Origin: Burkholderia pyrrocinia
GTDB lineage: Bacteria > Pseudomonadota > Gammaproteobacteria > Burkholderiales > Burkholderiaceae
Reading direction: 5' to 3'
Assembly (NCBI RefSeq): GCF_018417535.1
Contig: NZ_CP070978.1
Span: 868,001-932,000 of the forward strand
Length of the DNA: 64,000 nucleotides
Part shown: positions 16,497-26,572 of the stretch, piece by piece
How the letters are laid out: each line of letters begins with the position of its first letter
Numbering within the stretch: the stretch's first letter is position 1
Translations under genes and position numbers: made by a program
The notes under the pieces: model-generated
What the model was told of the DNA's origin: nothing
The model's input: the letters and a program-made list of their open reading frames with translations, nothing else
Database searches by the model: none

Positions 16497-17620
16497 GTCA
16501 GCGCTCCGGCTACAGGGGACGCGGTCAGGAAGCGTCCCGGCAAATACGGTTCGATATCGATGGGCGGCCGTTCGCCGGCCATCTGCGCGGCGACGAGCCG
16601 CGCACTGCCCGGCGCGGTCGTCACGCCGAGCCCTTCGTGCCCGACCGCGAGCCACACGCCCGGCCGCGCCGGGTGCTCGCCGAGCAGCGGCAGGCCGTCG
16701 GGGCTCGCGGAACGGAACCCTGTCCATGAACGGATCCCGTTCAGGTCGGCCAGATCCGGCAGGTAGCCAACCGCGCGGCGCAGCATCCGCGCGAGCACGG
16801 GCGGCTCGACGCGCGCGTCTTCGGTGTCGAACTGGCGCGACGAGCCGATCAGCAACTGGCCGGTCGGCCGCGGCTGCACGTTGAACGCGACCGACGTGCC
16901 GTCGCTCGCATGCGCGCTCGCCGCATAACCGAGCTCGACGAGCTGGTGCGACACCTGGCCCGGATAGCGGTCGGTAATCAGCAGGTGGCCCTTTTTCGGG
17001 CGCAGCGGCAGTTCGGGCAGCAGCGTGCGCGCCGCGACGCCGTTCGCGACGACCACGCGCTCCGCGCGCAGCGTGTCGCCGCTCGCGAGCGTCACGCTCG
17101 GGCCATCGACCGCCACCGCCCGGTCGCAACGCAACGTGATGCGCGGGGCACGCTGCAGCAGCCAGTTCGCGGTGACGGGCGCATAGAGGATCGCGTCGCC
17201 GGGAATCTTCAGCGCGCCGCCGAGCCCTGCGCGCAGCATCGGCTCCAGTTGCGCGAGCGTCGCCGCGTCGATCAGCTCGCCGGCCACGCCGTGCGCGGCA
17301 AGCGTCGCCTGCTTCGCGCGCGCGAGATCCATCTCGTGCGCATCGGCCGCGAGCCATAGCGTGCCGCAGTTGCGGTACGCGCAGCCTTCCGGCATCTCGC
17401 CGCTCAACGCGCGCCACAGTTCGATCGAGTAATGGCTCAGCGCGAGCTCGGCCGCGTTGTCGTCCATCGCGACGAGGTGGCCCATCCCCGCGCCGGTTGC
17501 GCCGCCGCTCGCGTCGTCGACGACGAGCACGCGCAGCCCGCGCTGCGCGAGTTCGTGCGCGCACGCCGCGCCGACGATGCCTGCACCGATCACGACGACG
17601 TCGGTACTTGCGTCGCTCAC
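16493..17620 (-). CDS. DadA-like FAD oxidoreductase, D-hydroxyproline dehydrogenase beta subunit
   Basis: A 375-residue D-amino-acid-dehydrogenase-like flavoprotein. The FAD motif is [21 protein letters not shown] (residues 8-28); the C-terminal [20 protein letters not shown] and [18 protein letters not shown] are typical of the DAO/DadA fold. The start is GTG at 17620, overlapping the epimerase stop (GTGA). In P. aeruginosa-type hydroxyproline pathways this subunit carries the substrate-oxidising flavin. No membrane segment is visible, so attachment to the respiratory chain would go through the complex. Confidence 0.83.
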   Translation of the reverse strand: MSDASTDVVVIGAGIVGAACAHELAQRGLRVLVVDDASGGATGAGMGHLVAMDDNAAELALSHYSIELWRALSGEMPEGCAYRNCGTLWLAADAHEMDLARAKQATLAAHGVAGELIDAATLAQLEPMLRAGLGGALKIPGDAILYAPVTANWLLQRAPRITLRCDRAVAVDGPSVTLASGDTLRAERVVVANGVAARTLLPELPLRPKKGHLLITDRYPGQVSHQLVELGYAASAHASDGTSVAFNVQPRPTGQLLIGSSRQFDTEDARVEPPVLARMLRRAVGYLPDLADLNGIRSWTGFRSASPDGLPLLGEHPARPGVWLAVGHEGLGVTTAPGSARLVAAQMAGERPPIDIEPYLPGRFLTASPVAGALT

Positions 17621-18549
17621 GGCGCGATGCCCCAGCCGAACGGATCGTCTTCCTCGATCAGCAGCGTCGCTTCCGCGCTCAGGTGCGCGCTGCCGCGAAT
17701 CGTCGGCACGATGCCGCCGTCGGCCTGCTCGTAGCTCGCGTGGAACACGCTGCCGATCACGCTGGCCTGCCGCCACACGGCGCCCGGCGCGAGCTTGCCG
17801 TCGGCCGCGAGGCACGCGAGCTTCGCGCTCGTGCCGGTGCCGCACGGCGAACGGTCGTATGCCAGGCCCGGGCACAGCACGAAGCTGCGGCTGTCGTGTT
17901 CGGCATCGTCGGCGAACAACTCGATATGGTCGATCTCGCCGCCGTTCGCGCCGGTGACACCCGCGCGTTCGAGCCCTTCGCGCACGGCCGACGCATACGC
18001 GGTGAGCGCCGCGACGTTGTCGCCGGCGATGCGCTGCCCGTGGTCGCTGATCAGGAAGAACCAGTTGCCGCCCCACGCGATGTCGCCCTTCACGGGGCCG
18101 TAACCCGGCACGTCGACCGCGACGCCCTGCGCGTGGCGATACGCGGGCACGTTGCGCACGCTGACCGACAGGTCGTCGTGCAGCGTCGCCTCGACGGTGC
18201 CGACGGGCGTTTCGATCCGGTGCACGCCGGGCCGGATGCGCCCCATGTGATGCAGCGTGCGCACGACGCCGATCGTGCCGTGCCCGCACATCCCGAGATA
18301 GCCGCTATTGTTGAAGAAGATCACGCCGGCCGCCGCGTCGGGCGACACGGGTTCGCACAGCAGCGCGCCGACCAGCACGTCGCTGCCGCGCGGCTCGAGG
18401 ATGCACGCGGTGCGATAACGGTCGTGCTCGCGTGCGAGCACGTCGCGGCGCTCGGCCATCGTGCCGCTGCCGAGCGGGGGGAAACCGGACACGACGAGCC
18501 GAGTGGGTTCGCCGCCCGTGTGCGAATCGATGATCTGGATACGCTTCAT
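17617..18549 (-). CDS. lhpA: 4-Hydroxyproline 2-epimerase (proline racemase family)
   Basis: A 310-residue enzyme that converts trans-4-hydroxy-L-proline to cis-4-hydroxy-D-proline without cofactor. Both catalytic cysteines are present: Cys88 in MCGHGTIG and Cys236 in SPCGTGTSA. Two cysteines distinguish epimerases from trans-3-hydroxyproline dehydratases, where the first is threonine. [19 protein letters not shown] is a typical start; the preceding ATG at 18552 is equally possible. It is the first gene of the left arm and divergent from the deaminase gene across 251 bases that contain a long inverted repeat (18632-18694). Confidence 0.92.
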   Translation of the reverse strand: MKRIQIIDSHTGGEPTRLVVSGFPPLGSGTMAERRDVLAREHDRYRTACILEPRGSDVLVGALLCEPVSPDAAAGVIFFNNSGYLGMCGHGTIGVVRTLHHMGRIRPGVHRIETPVGTVEATLHDDLSVSVRNVPAYRHAQGVAVDVPGYGPVKGDIAWGGNWFFLISDHGQRIAGDNVAALTAYASAVREGLERAGVTGANGGEIDHIELFADDAEHDSRSFVLCPGLAYDRSPCGTGTSAKLACLAADGKLAPGAVWRQASVIGSVFHASYEQADGGIVPTIRGSAHLSAEATLLIEEDDPFGWGIAP

Positions 18550-18631
18550 CATGAGCCGTCCGAAGTGGGGAAAGGAGCATAGCTTCCTCTGTCGCGCGTC
18601 CGTCCGCTTGTGGCTTTTCGATGAGGACGAC

Positions 18632-18694
18632 GACGAAATCGGCATAGTGCGAGGCGCCCTTCGCGCCCCCGCCGGCCACTGTGCCGATTTCGTC
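18632..18694. promoter_or_regulatory. 18-bp-arm inverted repeat in the hydroxyproline divergent promoter
   Basis: GACGAAATCGGCATAGTG (18632-18649) and CACTGTGCCGATTTCGTC (18677-18694) are inverted copies matching at 17 of 18 positions, with 27 bases between. The gap itself contains a GGCGC/GCGCC pair. The position between two divergent arms of one pathway suggests a shared operator that could be looped by a dimer or tetramer. No regulator gene lies in the cluster, so the protein that binds it is unknown. Confidence 0.6.
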
Positions 18695-18800
18695 ATTTTG
18701 CTCCGCGATACGACTCAAGCGTGATGGGCATTTGCGCGGCGATACTGGTTGCCACACCGACACACCTGTCGGCCGACCGATACGAACGTAGGAGATTTCA

Positions 18801-19721
18801 GTGAGCCGCAAAGCCATTCAATGGACCGGGGTTTTCCCGGCCGTCAGCACCCAGTTCAAGCCGGACTTTTCCCTCGACATCGATGCCACGCACCGCGTGG
18901 TGAAGAACCTGGTGAACGACGGCGTGTCGGGCCTCGTGGTCTGCGGCACGGTCGGCGAGAACACGTCGCTGTCGACGAGCGAGAAGCTCCAGGTGATCGA
19001 GGCCGCGCGCGACGCGGCCGGCGGCAAGATTCCGGTGATCGCCGGCATCGCCGAATTCACGACCGAATTCGCGCGCAACACGGTGCGCGAAGCGCAGCGC
19101 GTCGGCGTCGACGGCGTGATGGTCATGCCCGCGCTGGTCTACTCGGCGAAGCCGCATGAAACCGCCGCGCACTTCCGCGCGGTCGCGACGAGCACCGACC
19201 TGCCGGTGATGGTCTACAACAACCCGCCGATCTACAAGAACGACGTGACGCCCGACGTGCTGATCGCGCTGCAGGACTGCGAGAACATCGTCTGCTTCAA
19301 GGATTCGTCGGGCGATACGCGCCGCTTCATCGACCTGCGCAACGCGGTCGGCGATCGCTTCGTGCTGTTCGCGGGCCTCGACGACGTCGTGGTCGAGAGC
19401 ATCGCCGTGGGCGCCGAAGGCTGGGTGTCGGGCATGTCGAACGCGTTCCCGAAGGAAGGCGAGACGCTGTTCCGCCTCGCGAAGCAAAAGCGCTTCGACG
19501 AAGCGCTCGCGCTGTATCGCTGGTTCATGCCGCTGCTGCATCTCGACGCACGTCCCGACCTCGTGCAGTGCATCAAGCTGTGCGAAGAGCTGGTCGGCCG
19601 CGGCAGCGCGATCACGCGTCCGCCGCGCCTCGCGCTGCAGGGCGACACGCTCGCGGAAGTGAAGGCGATCGTCGCGAAGGCGCTCGAAACGCGCCCGGTG
19701 CTGCCCGACGTCGGTCTCTGA
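18801..19721 (+). CDS. lhpC: 1-Pyrroline-4-hydroxy-2-carboxylate deaminase (DHDPS family)
   Basis: A 306-residue class I aldolase-fold lyase of the dihydrodipicolinate synthase family. The Schiff-base lysine is in ENIVCFKDSSGD near residue 171, the substrate-loop motif GTVGENTSLS lies near residues 49-58, and VYNNPP near residues 138-143 supplies the tyrosine. In this context it deaminates and dehydrates the dehydrogenase product to alpha-ketoglutarate semialdehyde. The start is GTG at 18801 with TAGGAG upstream. It opens the right arm of the hydroxyproline cluster. True DapA activity is unlikely because all neighbours belong to hydroxyproline breakdown. Confidence 0.85.
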   Translation: MSRKAIQWTGVFPAVSTQFKPDFSLDIDATHRVVKNLVNDGVSGLVVCGTVGENTSLSTSEKLQVIEAARDAAGGKIPVIAGIAEFTTEFARNTVREAQRVGVDGVMVMPALVYSAKPHETAAHFRAVATSTDLPVMVYNNPPIYKNDVTPDVLIALQDCENIVCFKDSSGDTRRFIDLRNAVGDRFVLFAGLDDVVVESIAVGAEGWVSGMSNAFPKEGETLFRLAKQKRFDEALALYRWFMPLLHLDARPDLVQCIKLCEELVGRGSAITRPPRLALQGDTLAEVKAIVAKALETRPVLPDVGL

Positions 19722-19951
19722 TCGACTCCCCCCGGCGGCGGCGCAAGGCTTTCCCCCCTCGCGCCGCCGCCTCCGGTCCGGCATGGCCTGCGGGCCCGTT
19801 CGCCCCGGCGCCTGCCCGCGCCGCGCGCGAACGGCACGCGGCCCGCCCCGGTCGTTCGAACCGGGCGACGCCGGCCGGCAGGCGTGCGCGCCGCTCCGTC
19901 GGAGCTCGCGCAGCTCACGCCTGCACCGCCATTCCCCCAGGAGACAAGCCC

Positions 19952-21577
19952 ATGCCAGGCCAAGGCAACGCTCACCCGTCCGTCCCGCTTTCCCGTACCG
20001 CGCACCCCGACGCGGGTCACGGCAAATTCAAGAAACAGTTGTCGCTGACCGATCTCACGTTCATCGGTCTCGGCGCCATTTTCGGTTCGGGGTGGCTGTT
20101 CGCCGCGAGTCACGTGTCGACGATCGCGGGCCCGGCCGGCATCTTCTCGTGGCTGCTCGGCGGCTTCGCGGTGCTGCTGCTCGGCATCGTCTACTGCGAA
20201 CTCGGCGCCGCGCTGCCGCGCGCGGGCGGCGTGGTCCGCTACCCGGTGTTCTCGCACGGCCCGCTGCTCGGCTACCTGATGGGCTTCATCACGCTGATCG
20301 CGTTTTCGAGCCTGATCGCGATCGAAGTCGTCGCCGCACGCCAGTATGCGGCCGCGTGGTTTCCGGGCCTGACCGTTGAAGGATCGAGCGACCCGACGAC
20401 GATCGGCTGGCTCGTGCAGGCCGCGCTGCTCTGCTTCTTCTTTTACCTGAACTATTCGAGCGTGAAGACGTTCGCGAAGGCGAACAACATCATCAGCATC
20501 TTCAAGTTCATCGTGCCGCTCGCGGTGATCGGCGTGCTGTTCACGTTCTTCAAGCCCGCGAACCTGACCGTGCACGGCTTCGCGCCGTTCGGCATGCCGG
20601 GCATCGAGATGGCCGTGTCCGCGGGCGGCATCATCTTCGCGTATCTCGGGCTCACGCCGATCGTGTCGGTCGCGAGCGAAGTGCGCAATCCGCAGCGCAC
20701 GATCCCGATCGCGCTGATCCTGTCGATCCTGCTGTCGACGCTGATCTACGTGCTGCTGCAGCTCGCGTTCATCGGCAGCATCCCGACCGCGATGCTCGCC
20801 GGCGGCTGGCACGACATCAGCAAGGCGTTCACGCTGCCGTACCGCGACATCGCGCTCGCGCTCGGCGTCGGCTGGCTCGCGGTGATGGTCGTCGCCGACG
20901 CGATGATCTCGCCGAGCGGCTGCGGCAACATCTACATGAACGCGACGCCGCGCGTGGTCTACGGCTGGGCGAAGACGGGCACCTTCTTCAAGGTGTTCAC
21001 GCGCGTCGACGAAGCGTCGGGCATCCCGCGCGCGGGCCTGTGGCTCACGTTCGGCCTCGCGATCTTCTGGACGATGCCGTTCCCGTCGTGGGAAGCGCTG
21101 ATCAACATCGTGTCGGCCGCGCTGGTGCTGAGCTATGCGGTCGCGCCCGTATCGGTCGCCGCACTGCGCCGCACCGCCCCTGACCTGCCTCGGCCGTTCC
21201 GCGCGAGCGCTTTCGGCCTCACCGGCCCCGCGTCGTTCGTGATCGCCGCGCTGATCGTCTACTGGTCGGGCTGGAGCACGGTGTCCTGGCTGCTCGGCCT
21301 GCAGATCGTGATGTTCGTCATCTATCTCGCGTGCCGCCGCTGGGTGCCGACCGCGCACCTGAGCCTCGCCGAACAGGTGCGCTCGTCCGCGTGGCTGATC
21401 GCGTTTTATGCCGCGATGATCGTGCTGTCGTATCTCGGCGGCTTCGGCGGCACGGGCCGGCTCGCGCATCCGTACGACACGGTCGTCGTCGCGGCCGTCG
21501 CGCTCGTCATCTATTACTGGGGCGCCAACACGGGCGTGCGTTCCGACAAGCTGCAGCTCGACGACGACGAGGACTGA
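19952..21577 (+). CDS. APC family amino acid permease, probably hydroxyproline uptake
   Basis: A 541-residue inner-membrane permease with about twelve hydrophobic segments, belonging to the amino acid-polyamine-organocation superfamily. The unwound first helix, [16 protein letters not shown] (about residues 38-53), and the sixth-helix stretch [24 protein letters not shown] are typical. A soluble tail ends in an acidic LDDDED. CAGGAGACAAGCC precedes the ATG. Its place between the deaminase and the semialdehyde dehydrogenase suggests transport of hydroxyproline or proline; the substrate is an inference. A 230-base gap separates it from the deaminase gene. Confidence 0.82.
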   Translation: MPGQGNAHPSVPLSRTAHPDAGHGKFKKQLSLTDLTFIGLGAIFGSGWLFAASHVSTIAGPAGIFSWLLGGFAVLLLGIVYCELGAALPRAGGVVRYPVFSHGPLLGYLMGFITLIAFSSLIAIEVVAARQYAAAWFPGLTVEGSSDPTTIGWLVQAALLCFFFYLNYSSVKTFAKANNIISIFKFIVPLAVIGVLFTFFKPANLTVHGFAPFGMPGIEMAVSAGGIIFAYLGLTPIVSVASEVRNPQRTIPIALILSILLSTLIYVLLQLAFIGSIPTAMLAGGWHDISKAFTLPYRDIALALGVGWLAVMVVADAMISPSGCGNIYMNATPRVVYGWAKTGTFFKVFTRVDEASGIPRAGLWLTFGLAIFWTMPFPSWEALINIVSAALVLSYAVAPVSVAALRRTAPDLPRPFRASAFGLTGPASFVIAALIVYWSGWSTVSWLLGLQIVMFVIYLACRRWVPTAHLSLAEQVRSSAWLIAFYAAMIVLSYLGGFGGTGRLAHPYDTVVVAAVALVIYYWGANTGVRSDKLQLDDDED

Positions 21578-21610
21578 CGCACCCGCCCCCCCTTTCACAC
21601 CATCTCTTCG

Positions 21611-21642
21611 GCCGGGCGCCCCACGCCCGGCCCCTGTTTTTT
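21611..21642 (+). terminator. Intrinsic terminator between permease and aldehyde dehydrogenase genes
   Basis: GCCGGGC (21611-21617) and GCCCGGC (21625-21631) form a perfect 7-bp stem followed by a run of six T (21637-21642). It stands 12 bases before the next start codon, so it may only attenuate read-through inside the cluster. Confidence 0.65.
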
Positions 21643-21654
21643 CCGAGGAAAACC

Positions 21655-23247
21655 ATGCAACTCACAGGTCAGCTCCTGATCGGCCAGTCCGCCGTCGCCG
21701 GACAGAACGGCACCCTCCACGCGATCGCCGCCGCGACCGGCGAGCAACTCGAACCCAAGTTCGGCGGCGCGAGCCTGCACGACCTGGAGACGGCCTGCGC
21801 GCTCGCCGACGACGCGTTCGACACGTACCGCGAAACGACACTCGACGCGCGCGCCGCATTTCTCGACGCGATCGGCCGCCACATCATGGCGCTCGGCGAC
21901 GACCTGATCGAGCGCTGCATCGCCGAAACGGGCCTGCCGCGCGCACGCGTCGAAGGCGAACGCGGCCGCACGGTCGGCCAGCTCGCGCTGTTCGCGTCGC
22001 TGGTGCGCGACGGCGGTTTTCTCGATGCGCGGATCGATCCGGCGCGCCCCGAGCGCAAGCCGCTGCCGCGCGTCGACCTGCGCCTGCGCAACGTCGCGGT
22101 CGGGCCCGTCGCCGTGTTCGGCGCGTCGAATTTCCCGCTCGCGTTCTCGGTCGCCGGCGGCGATACGGCGTCGGCGCTCGCGGCCGGCTGCCCGGTGATC
22201 GTCAAGGCGCATTCCGCGCACCCGGGCACGTCGGAGCTCGTCGGCCGCGCGATCCAGCAGGCCGCGCGCGAATGCGGGATGCCGGCCGGCGTGTTCTCGC
22301 TGCTGTTCGACGCGTCGCGCGAGATCGGCCAGGCGCTCGTCGCCGATCCGCGCATCAAGGCCGTCGGCTTCACCGGCTCGCGCCGAGGCGGCGTCGCGCT
22401 GATGCATATCGCGGCCGCGCGCCCCGAGCCGATTCCCGTCTACGCGGAAATGAGCTCGATCAATCCCGTGCTGCTGTTTCCCGCGGCGCTCGACGCGCGT
22501 CACGACACCATCGCGCCGCAATTCGTCGCATCGCTCACGCTCGGCGCCGGCCAGTTCTGCACGAACCCGGGCCTCGTGCTCGCCGTCGACGGCCCCGCGC
22601 TGCGCGCGTTCGAAGCCGCGGCGGCCGATGCCGTGCGTTCGGCGGCCGCGCAGACGATGCTGACGCCGCACATCCACGCAAGCTATGCGCAAGGCGTCGC
22701 GGCGCTGCGCGGGCACGACGCGGTCGAATTGCTGGCGGAAGGCGTCGAAGGCGGCCGCCATCAGGCCCGCGCGGCGCTGTTCGCAACGTCGACCGACGCG
22801 TTCATCGCGCGCCCCGAACTGCGCGAAGAAGTGTTCGGCCCCGCGTCGCTGATCGTGCGCTGCCCGGACGCCGACACGCTGCATCGCGTGCTGAAGTCGC
22901 TCGAAGGCCAGTTGACGATCGCCGCGCATCTCGCCGACGGCGACGCGTCGCTGTTCGCCACGCTGCGCCCGACGCTCGAGCGCAAGGCCGGCCGCATTCT
23001 CGTCAACGGTTTCGGCACGGGCGTCGAGGTCGGCCATGCGATGGTGCACGGCGGGCCGTTCCCGGCGACGTCCGACACGCGCACGACGTCCGTCGGCGCA
23101 CGCGCGATCGAGCGCTTCCTGCGCCCCGTGTCGTACCAGGACCTGCCGGACGCGCTGCTGCCGGAAGCGATCCGCAACGGCAATCCGCTGAACGTGCCGC
23201 AGCGCATCGACGGCGTGCCCGCGCCGCGGGAGGCGAACCATGGCTGA
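21655..23247 (+). CDS. lhpG: Alpha-ketoglutarate semialdehyde (2,5-dioxovalerate) dehydrogenase
   Basis: A 530-residue NAD(P)-dependent aldehyde dehydrogenase, about 40 residues longer than standard ALDHs, as seen in the hydroxyproline-type (type III) semialdehyde dehydrogenases. The catalytic cysteine is in [12 protein letters not shown] near residue 302, the general-base glutamate in [11 protein letters not shown] near residue 265, and the nucleotide site in GFTGSRRGG. It yields alpha-ketoglutarate for the TCA cycle. CGAGGAAAACC precedes the ATG. Its last eight bases overlap the Ldh-family gene. The intrinsic terminator just upstream suggests that its level differs from that of the permease. 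Confidence 0.88.
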   Translation: MQLTGQLLIGQSAVAGQNGTLHAIAAATGEQLEPKFGGASLHDLETACALADDAFDTYRETTLDARAAFLDAIGRHIMALGDDLIERCIAETGLPRARVEGERGRTVGQLALFASLVRDGGFLDARIDPARPERKPLPRVDLRLRNVAVGPVAVFGASNFPLAFSVAGGDTASALAAGCPVIVKAHSAHPGTSELVGRAIQQAARECGMPAGVFSLLFDASREIGQALVADPRIKAVGFTGSRRGGVALMHIAAARPEPIPVYAEMSSINPVLLFPAALDARHDTIAPQFVASLTLGAGQFCTNPGLVLAVDGPALRAFEAAAADAVRSAAAQTMLTPHIHASYAQGVAALRGHDAVELLAEGVEGGRHQARAALFATSTDAFIARPELREEVFGPASLIVRCPDADTLHRVLKSLEGQLTIAAHLADGDASLFATLRPTLERKAGRILVNGFGTGVEVGHAMVHGGPFPATSDTRTTSVGARAIERFLRPVSYQDLPDALLPEAIRNGNPLNVPQRIDGVPAPREANHG

Positions 23248-24262
23248 GCAAACCGCCGAAGTCGTCCTGTCGCTCGACGAGGTCCATGCGCTCGCACTGC
23301 GCGTGCTGACGCACAACGGGATGTCCGACGCGCATGCGCGGGCGATCGCCAATGTGATCACGCAGGGCCAGCGCGACGAATGCCACTCGCACGGCGTGTA
23401 CCGGCTGCTCGTCTGCGTGCGTTCGCTGCGCAAGGGCAAGGTCGATCCGCAAGCGGTGCCGACGCTGCGCCGGCTGTCGTCGTCGATCGTCGCGGTCGAT
23501 GCGCATCGCGGCTTCTCGCTGCTGAGCTTCGAAACCGGCCTGCCGGTGCTCGTCGAGATGGCGAAGCAGCACGGGATCGCCGCGATGGCGATCAACCACT
23601 GCTACCACTTCTCCGCGCTGTGGCCCGAGGTCGAGGCGATCGCGGCCGAGGGGCTGGTCGGCATCGCGATGAACCCGAGCCATAGCTGGGTCGCGCCGGA
23701 AGGCGGCCGCGAGCCCGTGTTCGGCACGAACCCGATCGCGTTCGCGTGGCCGCGCCCGGGCGGCGAGCCGTTCGTGTTCGATTTCGCGACGAGCGCGATC
23801 GCGCGCGGCGACATCGAGCTGCACGCGAAGCAAGGCAAGGCGATTCCGCCGCACTGGGCGATCGACGCCGACGGCCAGCCGACCACCGACCCGAAGGCCG
23901 CGCTGCAGGGCGCGATGCGCACGTTCGGCGGCCACAAGGGCTCGGCGCTCGCGGCGATGGTCGAATTGCTCGGCGGCGCGCTGATCGGCGACATGACGAG
24001 CCGGGAATCGATGGATTTCGACGAAGGCGTCGGCGCGACGCCGTGCCACGGCGAGCTCGTAATCGCGTTCGATCCGAAGGTGTTCCTCGGCGACGATCTC
24101 GACGCGGGGCTCGCGCGCGGCGAGCGGATGTTCGGGTCGATCGTCGCGCAGGGCGCGCGGCTGCCGTCGCAACGGCGCTTCGACGCCCGCGCGCGCAGCA
24201 TCGCGAACGGCGTGCGGATTCCGAAGGCGCTTTACGACGAGATCCTGACGCTGCTCGACTGA
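23240..24262 (+). CDS. Ldh family oxidoreductase, possible 1-pyrroline-2-carboxylate reductase
   Basis: A 340-residue member of the malate/L-lactate (Ldh_2) dehydrogenase family, which includes NADPH-dependent cyclic-imine reductases. Recognisable segments are [13 protein letters not shown] (about residues 45-57, the catalytic histidine region), [11 protein letters not shown] and the late [19 protein letters not shown]. The start codon lies within the end of the dehydrogenase gene, so the two are coupled. The canonical trans-4-hydroxyproline route needs no such enzyme. It may reduce pyrroline-2-carboxylate from proline or trans-3-hydroxyproline analogues, or salvage a side product; both are inferences. 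Confidence 0.75.
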   Translation: MAEQTAEVVLSLDEVHALALRVLTHNGMSDAHARAIANVITQGQRDECHSHGVYRLLVCVRSLRKGKVDPQAVPTLRRLSSSIVAVDAHRGFSLLSFETGLPVLVEMAKQHGIAAMAINHCYHFSALWPEVEAIAAEGLVGIAMNPSHSWVAPEGGREPVFGTNPIAFAWPRPGGEPFVFDFATSAIARGDIELHAKQGKAIPPHWAIDADGQPTTDPKAALQGAMRTFGGHKGSALAAMVELLGGALIGDMTSRESMDFDEGVGATPCHGELVIAFDPKVFLGDDLDAGLARGERMFGSIVAQGARLPSQRRFDARARSIANGVRIPKALYDEILTLLD

Positions 24263-24398
24263 CGGCCGGAACGCGGAGGCGGCGCGCATGCATCGTCGAC
24301 AACAGAGCGATCCGGCCGCCTCCCGGCCCAGCCGCGCTGGCGCGCCGCAACCGCCCGCGCGTTCCGCGCCGCGCCCGCCGCACGCGCCGGTTGCCGCC

Positions 24399-24419
24399 CC
24401 GCGGGCGCCACGCCCGCGG
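24399..24419 (+). terminator. GC-rich hairpin after the hydroxyproline cluster
   Basis: CCGCGGGC (24399-24406) and GCCCGCGG (24412-24419) form a perfect 8-bp stem with a five-base loop, without a T run. It lies 136 bases after the last gene of the cluster and 123 bases before ilvD. A further GCACGGG/CCCGTGC pair (24473-24479, 24499-24505) lies in the ilvD leader. Confidence 0.4.
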
Positions 24420-24542
24420 CGGCTGTGGGATAATCGCCCGGTTTGCCCAGGGCGCAGCTCAAGAGGTTGTTCGCACGGGCGCGAGAGAGGCCTTTATTCC
24501 CGTGCCTCCACCCTTTTCCGCGATATTTCTTCAGCCACCACA

Positions 24543-26402
24543 ATGCCCACTTACCGCTCCAAAACCTCCACCGCCGGCCGCAACATGGCAGGCGCGCGCT
24601 CGCTGTGGCGCGCCACCGGCATGAAAGACGACGATTTCTCGAAGCCGATCATCGCGGTCGTCAACTCGTTCACCCAGTTCGTGCCCGGGCACGTGCACCT
24701 GAAGGATCTCGGCCAGCTCGTCGCGCGCGAGATCGAAGCCGCCGGCGGCGTCGCGAAGGAATTCAACACGATCGCGGTCGACGACGGCATCGCGATGGGC
24801 CACGACGGCATGCTCTATTCGCTGCCGAGCCGCGACATCATCGCCGACTCGGTCGAATACATGGTGAACGCGCACTGCGCGGACGCGATGGTGTGCATCT
24901 CGAACTGTGACAAGATCACGCCGGGGATGCTGATGGCCGCGATGCGCCTCGACATCCCGGTGATCTTCGTGTCGGGCGGCCCGATGGAAGCCGGCAAGAC
25001 GCGCCTCGCGAACCCGGTCACCAAGACCGTCGAACTGAAGAAGCTCGACCTCGTCGACGCGATGGTGATCGCGGTCGACCCGTCGTATTCCGACGCCGAA
25101 GTCGCCGAAGTCGAGCGCTCGGCCTGCCCGACCTGCGGCTCGTGCTCGGGCATGTTCACCGCGAACTCGATGAACTGCCTGACCGAAGCGCTCGGCCTGT
25201 CGCTGCCCGGCAACGGCACGGTAGTCGCCACGCACGCCGATCGCGAACAACTGTTCAAGCGCGCCGGCCGCCGCATCGTCGAGCTGACCCGCCAGCACTA
25301 CGAGCAGGACGACGCGCGCGTGCTGCCGCGCTCGGTCGGCTTCAAGGCGTTCGAGAACGCAATGACGCTCGACATCGCGATGGGCGGCTCGACCAACACG
25401 ATCCTGCACCTGCTGGCGATCGCGCAGGAAGCCGGCATCGACTTCACGATGAAGGACATCGACCGCCTGTCGCGCGTCGTGCCGCAGTTGTGCAAGGTCG
25501 CGCCGAACACGAACAAGTACCACATCGAGGACGTGCACCGCGCCGGCGGCATCATGGCGATCCTCGGCGAGCTCGACCGCGCCGGCAAGCTGCACACCGA
25601 CGTGCCGACCGTGCACGCGCCGACGCTGAAGGACGCGCTGGACCAGTGGGACATCGTCCGCACGCAGGACGACGCGGTCCGCACGTTCTACCTGGCCGGC
25701 CCGGCCGGCATCCCGACGCAGGTCGCGTTCAGCCAGGACACGCGCTGGCCGAGCCTCGACGTCGACCGCGCCGAAGGCTGCATTCGCTCGTACGAGCATG
25801 CGTTCTCGAAGGAAGGCGGCCTCGCCGTGCTGACGGGCAACATCGCGCTCGACGGCTGCGTGGTGAAGACGGCCGGCGTCGACGAGAGCATCCTCGTGTT
25901 CGAGGGCTCGGCTCACGTGACCGAATCGCAGGATGAAGCGGTCGAGAACATCCTGAACGACAAGGTCAAGGCCGGCGACGTGGTGATCGTGCGCTACGAA
26001 GGCCCGAAGGGCGGCCCCGGCATGCAGGAAATGCTCTACCCGACCAGCTACATCAAGTCGAAGGGGCTCGGCAAGGCCTGCGCGCTGCTGACGGACGGCC
26101 GCTTCTCGGGCGGCACGTCGGGTCTGTCGATCGGTCATTGCTCGCCGGAAGCGGCAGCGGGCGGCGCGATCGGCCTCGTGCGCGACGGCGACAGGATCCG
26201 CATCGACATCCCGAACCGCACGATCGACGTGCTGGTATCGGACGAGGAACTGGCGCACCGCCGCGAAGAGCAGAACGCGAAGGGCTGGAAGCCCACGCAG
26301 CCGCGTCCGCGCAAGGTGTCCGCGGCGCTGAAGGCGTACGCGAAGCTGGTCATGTCGGCCGACAAGGGTGCGGTGCGCGACCTGTCGCTGCTCGACGACT
26401 GA
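24543..26402 (+). CDS. ilvD: Dihydroxy-acid dehydratase
   Basis: A 619-residue iron-sulfur dehydratase that converts dihydroxy-isovalerate and -methylvalerate to the 2-keto acids for valine and isoleucine synthesis. The IlvD/Edd signatures are complete: [13 protein letters not shown] near residue 120 and [20 protein letters not shown] near residues 195-214 hold the three cluster cysteines, and [19 protein letters not shown] lies near the C-terminus. The longer type with CDK fits amino acid synthesis rather than sugar-acid dehydration. No strong ribosome site precedes ATG 24543. It is a single-gene unit closed by the terminator at 26510. Burkholderia genomes often carry more than one ilvD. Confidence 0.93.
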   Translation: MPTYRSKTSTAGRNMAGARSLWRATGMKDDDFSKPIIAVVNSFTQFVPGHVHLKDLGQLVAREIEAAGGVAKEFNTIAVDDGIAMGHDGMLYSLPSRDIIADSVEYMVNAHCADAMVCISNCDKITPGMLMAAMRLDIPVIFVSGGPMEAGKTRLANPVTKTVELKKLDLVDAMVIAVDPSYSDAEVAEVERSACPTCGSCSGMFTANSMNCLTEALGLSLPGNGTVVATHADREQLFKRAGRRIVELTRQHYEQDDARVLPRSVGFKAFENAMTLDIAMGGSTNTILHLLAIAQEAGIDFTMKDIDRLSRVVPQLCKVAPNTNKYHIEDVHRAGGIMAILGELDRAGKLHTDVPTVHAPTLKDALDQWDIVRTQDDAVRTFYLAGPAGIPTQVAFSQDTRWPSLDVDRAEGCIRSYEHAFSKEGGLAVLTGNIALDGCVVKTAGVDESILVFEGSAHVTESQDEAVENILNDKVKAGDVVIVRYEGPKGGPGMQEMLYPTSYIKSKGLGKACALLTDGRFSGGTSGLSIGHCSPEAAAGGAIGLVRDGDRIRIDIPNRTIDVLVSDEELAHRREEQNAKGWKPTQPRPRKVSAALKAYAKLVMSADKGAVRDLSLLDD

Positions 26403-26509
26403 CGGGGCGGCCTACCGACGACGGGTGGCCGGCAACGGGCATCCGACGACGGGCAGCCGGTCGGGCTGCGGACCACACAACCGCCCGACCGCCCGTTCAC
26501 CCGATCCAG

Positions 26510-26536
26510 AAGCCGCTCTCCGGAGCGGCTTTTTTT
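26510..26536 (+). terminator. Rho-independent terminator of ilvD
   Basis: AGCCGCTC (26511-26518), loop TCCG and GAGCGGCT (26523-26530) are followed by a T run to 26536. The next gene comes from the opposite strand and ends at 26573, so the hairpin may serve both. Confidence 0.9.
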
Positions 26537-26572
26537 CGTCCGGCGCCGGGAGAACCCGCCGCGCTGGCGCCG

